A stretch of DNA of 64,000 nucleotides from Pyramidobacter porci (GCF_009695745.1 NZ_VUNH01000006.1:108302-172301), one strand, 5' to 3'; shown: positions 25,925 to 34,582, numbered from the stretch's first letter. A program made the numbers and translations. The notes: a model not told the origin generated them from the letters alone.

Positions 25925-26608
25925 ATGGGGAGCGACAACACAAAAGCGATTTACGAAAACGAATTAATCAATCCGATCATTCGATGGGGCCGTTTCACCA
26001 ATATTTTAGCCTGTATCCTCGCATTTTCTCCAGCTGTCTACTTGGCGGTGTTTTGGAATGCAATTCCTCCAATAAGTGCGGTCGTACATTCGTCTTTAGC
26101 AACCATACTCGGTTTCTCTGCCGTATTTTGGTTCGTCGAACCTATCTCATATTTTCCAATCTTAGGCATTCCTGGAACGTATATGGGGTTTCTTTCAGGA
26201 AATATTTCCAACATGCGGGTCCCCTGTTCCATAATGGCCCAATCTGCGGCTGAAGTAGAAGAAGGTACTATGGCTGGTTCCGTGATCTCGGTCCTTGGCG
26301 TAGGAATATCAATTATTGTCAATATGATCGTTATGTTTGTCGGAGCGTTTGCCGGAGCACAAATCATTGCAGCTTGCCCGGTATCCGTAAAGAACGCATT
26401 TGCTTACATTCTACCTGCGGTCTTTGGCGGCGTCTTCGGGCAGTTTGCCCCTAAGAATTTTAAGATCGCAGCGTTCGCGCTAATCATCGGTTGTGTTTGC
26501 GTAAAGAGTTCGTTCCTGCCCGTTTATATAGCAATCCCTTTGTGTATCTTTTTGACAATTTTTGCCGGCATTAAAACGCACAACCGCCAGCCCCCTAGAC
26601 ATGACTGA
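25925..26608 (+). CDS. Membrane protein, probable partner subunit of the DUF5058 protein
   Basis: 227 residues from ATG 25925 (GGGAGGTG 6 bases upstream). It starts 16 bases after the DUF5058 stop, so translation is probably coupled. Five or six hydrophobic segments with a conserved-looking GFSAVFWFVEPISYFPILGIPGTYMGFLSGNISNMRVPCSIMAQSAAEVEEGT stretch near residues 60-115, rich in Gly and Pro like a transporter pore or re-entrant loop. I do not recognise a named family. Tight pairing with DUF5058 and the D-aminoacylase suggests a heteromeric uptake system for N-acyl or D-amino acids. Confidence 0.65.
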   Translation: MGSDNTKAIYENELINPIIRWGRFTNILACILAFSPAVYLAVFWNAIPPISAVVHSSLATILGFSAVFWFVEPISYFPILGIPGTYMGFLSGNISNMRVPCSIMAQSAAEVEEGTMAGSVISVLGVGISIIVNMIVMFVGAFAGAQIIAACPVSVKNAFAYILPAVFGGVFGQFAPKNFKIAAFALIIGCVCVKSSFLPVYIAIPLCIFLTIFAGIKTHNRQPPRHD

Positions 26609-26638
26609 TACCCAAGGCTCTGAAAGGAGAGGCACCAA

Positions 26639-28261
26639 ATGTACGATTATATCTTGAGACATGGCAAAATTATGGACGGCACAAACAATCCATGGTATTA
26701 CAGCGACGTCGGCATCAAGGATGGTCGTATCGCTGAAATCAGCCGCGACATTACCGAAAGCGCGGCAAAGGTTATCGACGTTTCGGGATTGGCCGTGGCT
26801 CCCGGCTTCATCGACATGCATACGCATACAGAATTGACATACCTTGTAAAACCCGATGACAACTGCAAAATCTCACAGGGCGTAACAACAGAAATAGGCG
26901 GGCTCTGCGCTTTGTCACCTGCGCCCGTAGATGACATCACACGCGCTCCTATCGAAAACATGAACAACCCGCTGCTTGGCGTCCATGGTTTGAAATATGA
27001 CTGGAATTCGATGGCTGAATTCCTTGATGTGCTAAAAAAGAGCAAACATGTCACTAATATCGGCACTCTCCAAGGACATAACGCAATCCGCACCATGGCA
27101 ATGGGCTTTGAGGACAGGCCGCCAACGGAAGCAGAGCTCAAAAAAATGATGGCGTTGCTCCGTGAGAGCCTGGAGGCAGGAGTCTTTGGATTTTCTACAG
27201 CAGGCGTCCAATCTCCTTCCAATTTTGCAGATACTCCTGAATTGCTCGCTCTGTGCAGTGTTGTCGCGGAATACGGCGGCATATACGAGACCCATCTTCG
27301 CAGCGAAAGCAATGCCATGCTCGACGCCGTGGCAGAGACGTTGCTTATTGCTAAAAAGACTGGCGTACGCGCTCAAGTTGCTCACCATAAAGCGAGCGGC
27401 AAGATCAACTGGGGAAAGTTGACAGCTTCTCTGCGAATGATCGACGAATCTCGGCAAATGGGATGCGACACAGGAGTTGATATGTATCCGTACACTTACG
27501 CCAGCTTCAATCTGGAGGCTCTTCTTCCGCCGTGGGTTCGCGGTAACAGCACGTCTCAAGCGATCGAAATCCTGGCTGACAAATCGCAGCGTCCGCGTAT
27601 TCTCAACGACATGCAAAACGGCATTCTTGGTTCTGGCTGGGAAAGCGTATATCAGTGGTGCGGCTTTGAGGGGATCCATATCGGCGCCGTTGCCAAACAG
27701 AAAAACATGTCCTTACAGGGCAAAAGCATTGCGCAGATAGCAAGAGATCGAGGCTGCGGCAGTATCGATGTTGTATGTGACATTCTTTGCGACGAAGGTT
27801 TTGGAGTGTTGATGTTGTTGGACTTTGGCTGTGAAGAAGATATCGAGACAGCTCTGCGCTATCCTTTTATGGCGCCTGTAACTGATGCGCTGACAACTCA
27901 TCTACATGGCGGCGGCAACCATCCGCGTATATTTGGCACTTTCCCCAAAGTTCTTGGGCATTATGCACGTGACCGCAAGTTGATGAGCATGGAAGAGGCT
28001 GTACGCCGTATGACTTCGCTTCCCGCCTGTCGACTCGGGCTCAAAGACCGCGGCTTGCTTTTCCCCGGGTACGCAGCTGATATCACGGTCTTCAATCCTG
28101 ATACGGTCATCGATACGGCGACTTTGGAAAAACCCAAGGAACTGGCTGCCGGCATTGAATATGTTTTTGTTAACGGCGTGTTGGGATATAAAGATAAACA
28201 GATCGTTGACTTAGGAGGCGCCCTACTACTGCGTAAGGGCAAAGCCCACCGAAAGGATTGA
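26639..28261 (+). CDS. D-aminoacylase (N-acyl-D-amino-acid deacylase family amidohydrolase)
   Basis: 540 residues, typical for the family; ATG 26639 behind GAAAGGAG. Metal-dependent amidohydrolase hallmarks: VAPGFIDMHTHTEL near residues 52-65 (HxH), SQGVTTEIGGLCALSPAP near 80-97 (metal-ligand Cys region), YETHLRSESN near 217, RAQVAHHKASGK near 245, DVYPYTY-like DMYPYTY near 283, and a C-terminal LGLKDRGLLFPGYAADITVFNPDTV. It removes acyl groups from N-acyl-D-amino acids, or cleaves related imides and D-dipeptides. Cytoplasmic. Third gene of the island operon, which ends at the shared terminator before tetR. Confidence 0.85.
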   Translation: MYDYILRHGKIMDGTNNPWYYSDVGIKDGRIAEISRDITESAAKVIDVSGLAVAPGFIDMHTHTELTYLVKPDDNCKISQGVTTEIGGLCALSPAPVDDITRAPIENMNNPLLGVHGLKYDWNSMAEFLDVLKKSKHVTNIGTLQGHNAIRTMAMGFEDRPPTEAELKKMMALLRESLEAGVFGFSTAGVQSPSNFADTPELLALCSVVAEYGGIYETHLRSESNAMLDAVAETLLIAKKTGVRAQVAHHKASGKINWGKLTASLRMIDESRQMGCDTGVDMYPYTYASFNLEALLPPWVRGNSTSQAIEILADKSQRPRILNDMQNGILGSGWESVYQWCGFEGIHIGAVAKQKNMSLQGKSIAQIARDRGCGSIDVVCDILCDEGFGVLMLLDFGCEEDIETALRYPFMAPVTDALTTHLHGGGNHPRIFGTFPKVLGHYARDRKLMSMEEAVRRMTSLPACRLGLKDRGLLFPGYAADITVFNPDTVIDTATLEKPKELAAGIEYVFVNGVLGYKDKQIVDLGGALLLRKGKAHRKD

Positions 28262-28323
28262 TTCTTCTATAACTGCCGCACTTCGCGCCGCCGCTTACCG
28301 CTGATTTTTCTTGAGAAAAAACG

Positions 28324-28355
28324 AGAGGCATCCCGCTTGAATGCAGGATGCCTCT
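28324..28355. terminator. Bidirectional terminator between the island operon and tetR
   Basis: AGAGGCATCC pairs with GGATGCCTCT around a 12-base loop. A T-run (GTTTTTTC) follows on the minus strand, serving tetR; the plus-strand tail is weaker. Confidence 0.75.
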
Positions 28356-28368
28356 AAGTAAATATCGT

Positions 28369-28968
28369 TTAAACGATCAACTTCTTGAACATCTCATAAT
28401 ATAGATCAAAAAGCAAGTTAGCGCTGACATTCCAACCTTCTTTCTGCACGTAAAGATTGCTTACGAAATGCAGCGTATTATTGACGCGGTATAACAACAT
28501 CAGCTCGCTCATTTTCTTGTCTTCATCAAAATGAGGGGCAACCAACTTGATTGCGCTAACGATCAATTGAATTGCTTCGTCTTCTACCTCGTAATACAAG
28601 TCATAAAATGCCTGAGTATCGTTTGCCAGCTCCATCGCCATCATCAGAAAAAGCTTGCTTTGTGATGTTTGATCCATCATTCTATCGACAAAAACGCGGG
28701 CTAATTGACGGCAAACTTCGTCCTTTGTCGCACGGGGACGGACTTTGAGTTTCCCGTATAAATAGTTAAAATTTTTCATACGAATCAGATCAATGAGGAT
28801 ATTCTCTTTATTTTTATAATAATGGTAAAAGCCGCCCTTGGAAAGAGATGTATTTTTTATGATATCCTCCATCGTTGTATCGCGATATCCTTTTTGCAAA
28901 AACACTTCCAGCGCCCCAAGCAGGATCTCGTTTCGGCGTTCCTCTCGGGTATGACGTTCATATGGCAT
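28369..28968 (-). CDS. TetR family transcriptional regulator
   Basis: 199 residues. The N-terminal TetR HTH is unambiguous: RRNEILLGALEVFLQKGYRDTTMEDIIKNTSLSKGGFYHYYKNKENIL at about residues 11-58. The rest is a helical ligand-binding and dimer domain without a recognised subfamily signature. Start ATG 28968. It converges on the DUF5058/D-aminoacylase operon, shares its low GC and codon style, and probably represses that operon. The palindrome at 25051 is the best operator candidate. Confidence 0.88.
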   Translation of the reverse strand: MPYERHTREERRNEILLGALEVFLQKGYRDTTMEDIIKNTSLSKGGFYHYYKNKENILIDLIRMKNFNYLYGKLKVRPRATKDEVCRQLARVFVDRMMDQTSQSKLFLMMAMELANDTQAFYDLYYEVEDEAIQLIVSAIKLVAPHFDEDKKMSELMLLYRVNNTLHFVSNLYVQKEGWNVSANLLFDLYYEMFKKLIV

Positions 28969-29199
28969 TTTTGCTTGCCCCTTTACATTTATTTGATGAA
29001 TTTCACGCCAACAGTCGTTTATTTTAGCACATTATCTTCTGTCCATAGAGGTCAATGAGGCGGTTCTCATCTTCATAGACCAAGGGGAGCCGGCTCTTGC
29101 TTTTACGGGGATTCTGAAATTATCTTTTTTTTCAATTTAGAGGACACGTCCAACAATCGACCGCCAGCTGTTTTTGAAGAATGTTCCTCTGCAACGCTC

Positions 29200-30474
29200 T
29201 CATGCTTCTTCGTCGACACCGTCGTTTTCCGGCGGCGCGAGTTCTACGAGGTGTTCCACGGCGTCGAGGCGGCGGCGCAGGACGCGGGTGCGGCGGCCGG
29301 TCTCTTCGATGGACGAGGCGGCGGCGTTGAGCTGGCGCCTCGCTTTGTCGAGGGCTTCGCCGAATTTGCCGAACTCGCCGCGCACGGAGGCGAGGAGTTC
29401 CCACACTTCGCCGCTGCGCTGCTGGATCGCCAGCGTACGGAAGCCCATGCGCAGGCTGCTGAGCAGGGCCGCCAGCGTGGCGGGGCCGGCGACGACGACG
29501 CGGTACTTGCGCTGCAGGCGTTCGGCCGCGGCGGGATCGCGCAGTACTTCGGCGTACAGCCCTTCGATGGGCAGGAAGATCAGGGCGAAGTCGGTGCTGT
29601 GCGGCGGCGCGATATACTTCTCGCAGACGTCTTTCGCCTCGCTTTCGAGCACTTTGAGCAGGCCTGCGCGCGCCGTGCCAGCGGCCTGTTCGTCGCCGCA
29701 CTGCGAGGCGTCGCAGAGGCGGTGATAATCTTCCAGCGGGAATTTGCTGTCGATCGGCAGCCACACGGGCGGCGCGCCGTCCTCGCCGCCGGGCAGGCGC
29801 ACGGCGTACTCGACGCGCTCCTGCGAATCGGGGCGGATCGCCACGTTGGCGGCGTACTGCTCGGGCGAGAGGATCTGTTCGAGGATGGCGCGCAGCTGCA
29901 CCTCGCCCCAGGAACCGCGCACCTTGACGTTGGTGAGCACGCGCTTGAGGTCGCCGACGCTGCCGGCCAGGCTGCGCATCTCGCCCAGCCCTTTTTGCAC
30001 GGCTTCGAGCTGGCGCTGCACGAGCGCGAAGGAGCTGCCCAGGCGCTTGTCGATGGTTTCCTGCAGGCGTTCTTCCACGCCGGCGCGGATTTTTTCCAGC
30101 TGCGTCTGATTTTCCTGACGCAGGCCCAGCAGGTCGGTCCGCAGCGATTCGAGGCGCTTGTCCACGGCGGCGTTGAGGTCGCCGCTGCGCTTTTCCAGCC
30201 GCTCGATGCGGTCGGCCTGTAGGTCGCCGATGGCGCGCACCGACTCGGTGAGGCTCATCGAGCTGGCGCGCAGCGTTTCGTTCAGCTCGCGGCGCATTTC
30301 CGAATTTCGCCGCAGCGCCTCCTCGCTCTGGTCGGACAGTTCCTGCTGGAGCAGTTCCATGAGCAGGTCTTCCGTGGCGATGCGGCCGCGTTTCTGGATG
30401 AAGATAAAGGCGACGCAGGCGGCCGCCGCTCCCAGCGAGCAGACCGCCGTGATCCAGGGCAGATAGTTTTCCAT
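29200..30474 (-). CDS. rmuC: DNA recombination protein RmuC
   Basis: 424 residues from ATG 30474, preceded by GGGAGAA; a longer frame upstream lacks support. An N-terminal membrane helix (LPWITAVCSLGAAAACVAFIFIQ, residues 4-26) is followed by a long coiled coil (about 30-185). The RmuC nuclease-like core shows VRGSWGEVQLRAILEQIL near 198, RLPGG...WLPIDSKFPLEDYHRL near 240-265, DFALIFLPIEGLYAEVL near 315, and PATLAALLSSLRMGFRTL near 350. RmuC limits inversions at short inverted repeats and resembles restriction nucleases. Monocistronic; convergent genes lie on both sides. Confidence 0.92.
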   Translation of the reverse strand: MENYLPWITAVCSLGAAAACVAFIFIQKRGRIATEDLLMELLQQELSDQSEEALRRNSEMRRELNETLRASSMSLTESVRAIGDLQADRIERLEKRSGDLNAAVDKRLESLRTDLLGLRQENQTQLEKIRAGVEERLQETIDKRLGSSFALVQRQLEAVQKGLGEMRSLAGSVGDLKRVLTNVKVRGSWGEVQLRAILEQILSPEQYAANVAIRPDSQERVEYAVRLPGGEDGAPPVWLPIDSKFPLEDYHRLCDASQCGDEQAAGTARAGLLKVLESEAKDVCEKYIAPPHSTDFALIFLPIEGLYAEVLRDPAAAERLQRKYRVVVAGPATLAALLSSLRMGFRTLAIQQRSGEVWELLASVRGEFGKFGEALDKARRQLNAAASSIEETGRRTRVLRRRLDAVEHLVELAPPENDGVDEEA

Positions 30475-30895
30475 GCGTTCTCCCGATTTCGTAAAGATGA
30501 CGTTCTTTTCCTCATTGTAACACAGAAATAAAATATCAGTTTCCATAGACTGTTGTTTGTTGACATATTTGTCCAGCCGTCGAGGGCGCCATTGGCGACG
30601 GGATGAGAAAAACAAGAAGCCGCCTCGGAAAAACGACCGAAGCGGCCTCTTATAAATTCTCGATAGAAAGTATTAACATAGTTTTCTGGGCGTTGCGGGG
30701 GGCAGTCGCTCGGGACTGCCTCGACTGCCGCGCAGTCCGCCCGGCCCGCTGTGTGGATCTCTCTCTCCGCGTCAGGCAGGCGGTGATCACTGCCGCGAGA
30801 AGGAACTCCGCCTGCGTTTTGTTCCGCAGCGTCGATTTTCATCCGCCGGATTTTGAGGTATACTGAACAAAATTCGCTGGCAGAGGAGGTGCGTC
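30475..30895. other. Intergenic region with a hairpin and a decayed repeat
   Basis: About 420 bases between the divergent rmuC and PLP-like genes. It holds an imperfect stem at about 30618-30646 (GCCGCCTCGG against CCGAAGCGGC) and, at 30657-30704, a stretch clearly similar to 55518-55565 (see findings). No intact gene is seen. The GAGGAGGT ribosome site of the next gene is at 30883-30890. Confidence 0.5.
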
Positions 30896-31924
30896 GTGGT
30901 CAAAATTCTCGATTTCAGCGTGCGGGCCAATCCGCTCGGCACGCCGGAAGCCATCAAAACGGCGCTGACGGCCGCCATTCGCGAACAGTGCGCCGCGCCC
31001 GTCGACCCGGACTTCACCGCGCTGCGCCAGACCATCGCGCTGCGCCACGGCGTGCAGAGCGGACAGATCGCCGTCTCGCAGCGCGAAGAAGAGCTGATCG
31101 CGCTGCTCGCCGCCAGCGCCGGCGGAGCGCGCCGCGCGCTGCTGCCCGTGCCGTGTCCGCGTTCGTACGAGCGCGTCCTGAAACGCTGCGGCCTGGACGT
31201 GAAAAGTTTCGCGCTGCCGCTCAAGCACAATTACCGCATTCCCCGCGGCGCGCTGGCCGAAGCGCTGGACGGCTGCGACCTGCTCGTCCTCGGCAATCCC
31301 GCCTTCCCGTCCGCCGCGCTCATGCCGCCCGCCGAGCTGCTGTCGGAACTCGACCGCTGGCTGGGGCGCGGCGGCTGGCTGATTCTCGACGAACGGGCCG
31401 TCGACTTCACCTACGGCAGCATCACCAACTCGCTGTGGTCGGGCGTGCGCCGCGAACCGCGCGCCGCGCTGATCCGCTCCTTCACCGATTCGCTGGCGCT
31501 CGCCCTCTGCCCGCTCTGCTACGCCGTCGGCGGCGAAGGCTGGATCTCCGCCCTGCGCGCCCGCCAGTTCGCGCCCGCGCTCAGCCCGCTTGCCCATTAC
31601 CTCGCGCCGGCGCTCGAACGCATCATGCCCTTCCGTTCCAGCACGGTCGACGTGGTCACGCGCCTGATGCCGCGCCTGATCGGGCGCCTGCGCCGCATCT
31701 CCGGCCTGCGGCCGCTGCCCAGCGACGCCAACTGGGTGCTCTGCCGCCTCGAACGCGACGACATCACCGCCCCCGAGCTGGCCGCTCAGCTGCGCCGACG
31801 TTCCATCCTCATCCCCCCCTGCATCGACGAGCGGCACTTCACGCTCGGGCTGCGCGTCCCCATCGAGACCGACCGTTTCATCAAAGCCGCGCGCGAGATC
31901 CTGATGCCGAGAACGAAAGCGTGA
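30896..31924 (+). CDS. CobD/HisC-like PLP-fold protein lacking the catalytic lysine
   Basis: 342 residues; GTG 30896 behind GAGGAGGT. The fold follows threonine-phosphate decarboxylase/histidinol-phosphate aminotransferase: LDFSVRANPLG at the N-terminus, NPAFPSA at 134-140 where relatives have NPNNPTG, LILDERAVDF at 163-170 (normally DEAFVDF), and RSFTDSLALALCPLCYAV at 194-211 where relatives have S-x-TK followed by GLRLGYAV. The Schiff-base Lys is Asp198, and the Arg and Gly of the phosphate motif are Pro206 and Cys208. No lysine occurs from about residue 111 to near the C-terminus. The frame is otherwise intact, so this is a preserved pseudoenzyme. Partner and role unknown. Confidence 0.75.
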   Translation: MVKILDFSVRANPLGTPEAIKTALTAAIREQCAAPVDPDFTALRQTIALRHGVQSGQIAVSQREEELIALLAASAGGARRALLPVPCPRSYERVLKRCGLDVKSFALPLKHNYRIPRGALAEALDGCDLLVLGNPAFPSAALMPPAELLSELDRWLGRGGWLILDERAVDFTYGSITNSLWSGVRREPRAALIRSFTDSLALALCPLCYAVGGEGWISALRARQFAPALSPLAHYLAPALERIMPFRSSTVDVVTRLMPRLIGRLRRISGLRPLPSDANWVLCRLERDDITAPELAAQLRRRSILIPPCIDERHFTLGLRVPIETDRFIKAAREILMPRTKA

Positions 31925-31935
31925 TTCGAGAAAAA

Positions 31936-31978
31936 GCGCGGCCGCCTGCCGGAAGAAATTTCCGGCAGGCGGCCGCGC
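31936..31978 (+). terminator. Strong intrinsic terminator
   Basis: A 19-base perfect stem (starting GCGCGGCCGCCTGCC) around a 5-base loop, then TATTTTAT. It ends the PLP-like gene and faces the convergent NTF2-like gene. Confidence 0.85.
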
Positions 31979-32018
31979 CGTATTTTATGGCCCGCACGAG
32001 TTCAAGGCGGAACGGGAA

Positions 32019-32387
32019 TCATTTTATGGCTCTGCCGATTTTTTTGTCCAGCCGCCACTGCGGCACCGCGCCGTCGTCGCCCCAGTACTCGTCGAGGGAG
32101 ACGATTTTGCCGTCCCGCACGTGGAAGAAGGAGACGACGTGAAAGGACGGGCCGCCTCCCGCGGCGAAGACGCGGACTGCCGTGACGATCAGCTCGCCGC
32201 TCCTCTCGACCCGTTCCACTTCGCCGTCCCACGCGCCGGGATATTCGCAGTTGACCTCGACGAACTCTTCGGCGCTGAAGGCTTCGTTCGTGTTGTGCCA
32301 GCGCACGCGGGCGCCGGGCGCGAAGAACCTCCGCATGGCGGCGGCGTCCTGCCTCAGCGTCGCCTTCCAGAAATCGCGTATTTCCAC
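32019..32387 (-). CDS. SnoaL/NTF2-like family protein
   Basis: 122 residues. The cone-shaped NTF2-like fold pattern is visible: an initial helix FWKATLRQDAAAMRRFFAPGARVRWHNTNEAF, the YPGAWDGEVERVE strand, and the FHVVSFFHVRDGKIVSLDEYWGDDGAVPQW strand pair near the C-terminus, typical of nuclear-transport-factor-2/ketosteroid-isomerase-like proteins. Ligand or activity unknown. GTG start at 32387, 17 bases after the natural end of the mazG frame, so the two were probably one transcript. Confidence 0.75.
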   Translation of the reverse strand: MEIRDFWKATLRQDAAAMRRFFAPGARVRWHNTNEAFSAEEFVEVNCEYPGAWDGEVERVERSGELIVTAVRVFAAGGGPSFHVVSFFHVRDGKIVSLDEYWGDDGAVPQWRLDKKIGRAIK

Positions 32388-32403
32388 GTGGACCGCCTCG
32401 CTT

Positions 32404-32757
32404 TCACCGTTTGCGGTTGTCGCCGCGGCACTGGTCCGCCGGGTATTTGCGCGCGTTTTTCGCCATTTTGCGTTCCAGCGCGCGGCCGAGGTCGATGCCG
32501 TTCATCTACGCGAAGCGCAGCACGAAGAAGAACACGTCGGCCAGCTCGTCCTCGATGTGCTCGCGCGTTTCGCCTCCGGCCAGCAGCGCCGCCTGCTGCT
32601 TTGCGCTCATGAAGCGGAAGATCTCCAGCAGCTCGCCGGCCTCAGTGGCGATGCCGATGGCCAGGTCTTTGGGACTGTGAAACTGGTCCCAGTCGCGTTC
32701 TGCGCAGAAACTGCGCAGCCAGTCGCTCAAAGCGCGCAGGCTGTCGTTGTCCGTCAT
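32404..32757 (-). pseudogene. MazG-like nucleotide pyrophosphohydrolase interrupted by an in-frame TAG
   Basis: ATG 32757 opens an 83-residue product with the MazG/dCTP-pyrophosphatase helices: DWDQFHSPKDLAIGIATEAGELLEIFRF (metal-binding EAGELLE) and IEDELADVFFFVLRFA (the second acidic motif ExxD). It stops at TAG 32506-32508. The same frame then continues for 33 more codons with MNGIDLGRALERKMAKNARKYP, exactly the normal C-terminal end of this family, before TGA 32404-32406. One base change (for example CAG to TAG) separates it from a full 117-residue enzyme. It may be a fresh pseudogene, a readthrough case or a sequencing error. Confidence 0.8.
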
Positions 32758-32833
32758 GTTTTCACCTCCGTGACGCTTTATTTTTATACGAGAGACGCCG
32801 TTTTGACAAGACGGTCTTTTGCTCCATAAAAAA

Positions 32834-32859
32834 CGCCCCGATCCCGAGGGATCGAGGCG
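32834..32859 (-). terminator. Intrinsic terminator of the small ORF at 32900
   Basis: CGCCCCGATCC pairs with GGATCGAGGCG around a 4-base loop, with a GTTTTTT tail on the minus strand. Confidence 0.8.
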
Positions 32860-32899
32860 CTGAAAGGTCGCAGAGCCTTTTCCCCACGCGGGGGAAAGG

Positions 32900-33046
32900 T
32901 TACTCGCCGAGCAGGGCGGTTCTGACGTAACCGGTGGCGTTGCGGACGAGCAGAATCTTCTTCTCGCCGCAGCCGGCGATCACTCGGTAGCTGCCGTTGC
33001 TCTTGCAATACTTTGACGCTTTTCTCAGTCTTTCATTGTACGACAT
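32900..33046 (-). CDS. Small hypothetical protein (48 residues)
   Basis: ATG 33046 opens a 48-residue basic protein with SYNERLRKASKYCKSNGSYR and KKILLVRNATGY segments. GGAGG lies 14 bases upstream; an alternative start at 33067 adds seven residues. A promoter-like TTGCGG/TAGAAT and TATGATAAT cluster is at about 33170-33205, and a clear terminator follows at 32834-32859, so it is a self-contained transcription unit. I recognise no family; the promoter-ORF-terminator arrangement is the main support. Confidence 0.5.
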   Translation of the reverse strand: MSYNERLRKASKYCKSNGSYRVIAGCGEKKILLVRNATGYVRTALLGE

Positions 33047-33301
33047 ATTTCTGTTGCTAACCTCCATATTTCCGTTACCTGTTACGGTACTGCTGTGCCG
33101 CCGCCCGAAATATCTGCGTTCCCGTAGCCGAACGCTTTCGACCGGGGGCGGTTCTTCAATGCTCATAGCATTATCATAGTATTCTACCACAGATTTGTTT
33201 TTCCGCAAGAGGCACTATCGTGTTCAGCGATAATGTCACTCGTAACCGTTCAAAGAAAGTGCCACGTTGAGAAAACGGGCTTTCGATCGAGCAATATAAT
33301 A

Positions 33302-34582
33302 CTAGGGCATCAGCAGATTGGGCAACCAAGTGGAAATCTGCGGCACCAGCGTCAGCACGATGAGCATGACGACCAGCGCGGGGAAGAAAGGCATGAAGCC
33401 TTCGAAAACCTCTTCGATCTTCTGATGCGTAATGTCTGCGAGAATATACAACCCCATGCCGACAGGCGGAGTGGCGATGCCGATAGTGAGAGCGAAGCAC
33501 ATCAGTACTCCCAGCTGGATCGTGCTGACGCCGAGTTTTTCCATCAGCGGCAGAAGGATGGGCGTGAGCAGGATCATGGCGCTGGAAGCGGACATGAAAC
33601 AGCCCAAAACGAGAAGCAGCAGATCGATCAAGATAAGCACAAGGTACTTGTTCTGCGTCAGGCTGAGAATCAGCGTCGCCAACTTGGTGGGCAGCATCTC
33701 CATGGTGAGGATGTAGGACATGGTGGAGGCGAAGCCGAACAGAATCAGGCTCGAAGCAGCCATGATCATCGAATCTCTGACGGCGTTCCACAGCGCATTC
33801 CAGTTCAGCGTACGGTAAACGACGCCCAGCAGCAGCGAGTAAAGCACGGCCACGACGCCGGCTTCGGTGGGGCTGACGGAACCGGATGTCATGCCGATAA
33901 CGATAATGACGGGAGCCAGCAGCGACCAGACCGACTTCTTGAAGATATGCCAGCGTTCTTTCATAGAGGTGTAGCTGCCGCGCGGAAAAATATCGGGCCG
34001 TTTGATGGAGATGCGCACGCAGACAAGCATCAGCGCCAGGCTGATGACGACGCCGGGAACAATGCCGGCGATGAACAGCTTGGCGATGGACGTGTTGGTA
34101 ACGACGCCGAACATGATGAAGAACACGCTGGGCGGGATGATCGGGCCGACCATGGACGACGCCAGCGTGATGCCCGTGCTGTATCTCAAGTTATATCCCT
34201 TGTCGGTCATGGACTTGATCTCGATCGGCCCGAGCGCGGCGCAGTCAGCGGCGGCTGCGCCGGAAATCCCGGCGAAGACCATGGAACACAGGCAGTTGAC
34301 GTGCGCCAAGCCGCCCGGCCAGTGCCCCACGCAGGCATTGGCGAAATTGAAGATCTGATCGGCGACGCCGCAGACGCCCATGATGTTGCCGGCCATCATG
34401 AAGAAGAAAATGGACAGAAGGCTCCAGGACATGGAGCCGTCGATGATTCCCTGCGCGATTAAGTACAGCGGCAGATCCCCCAGCCAACAGCCCACGGCGA
34501 CCGACGTACCCATGGCGACAATGACCGGCGCTTTGAGGAACAGCATGATGATCAGCGTTGAAATAAGACCGGCGGATACCAT
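33302..34582 (-). CDS. dctM: TRAP transporter large permease DctM
   Basis: 426 residues with about 12 membrane segments; ATG 34582 directly abuts the dctQ stop. DctM signatures: FFMMAGNIMGVCGVADQIFNFANACVGHWPGGLAHVNCLCSMVFAGISGAAAADCAALGPIEIKSMTDKGY at about 60-130, STGITLASSMVGPIIPPSVFFIMFG near 140, and TPPVGMGLYILADIT near 370. With DctQ it forms the membrane part of an Na+-driven TRAP carrier for an organic acid. Last gene of the leftward rraA-nitrilase-dctPQM operon. About 250 bases downstream lie before the next terminated unit. Confidence 0.93.
   Translation of the reverse strand: MVSAGLISTLIIMLFLKAPVIVAMGTSVAVGCWLGDLPLYLIAQGIIDGSMSWSLLSIFFFMMAGNIMGVCGVADQIFNFANACVGHWPGGLAHVNCLCSMVFAGISGAAAADCAALGPIEIKSMTDKGYNLRYSTGITLASSMVGPIIPPSVFFIMFGVVTNTSIAKLFIAGIVPGVVISLALMLVCVRISIKRPDIFPRGSYTSMKERWHIFKKSVWSLLAPVIIVIGMTSGSVSPTEAGVVAVLYSLLLGVVYRTLNWNALWNAVRDSMIMAASSLILFGFASTMSYILTMEMLPTKLATLILSLTQNKYLVLILIDLLLLVLGCFMSASSAMILLTPILLPLMEKLGVSTIQLGVLMCFALTIGIATPPVGMGLYILADITHQKIEEVFEGFMPFFPALVVMLIVLTLVPQISTWLPNLLMP

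Noticed and set aside
32381..32394. parS-like core TTTCCACGTGGACC
   Set aside because: Outer bases deviate on both sides and it lies at the start of the NTF2-like gene; the three true copies are identical over 18 bases.
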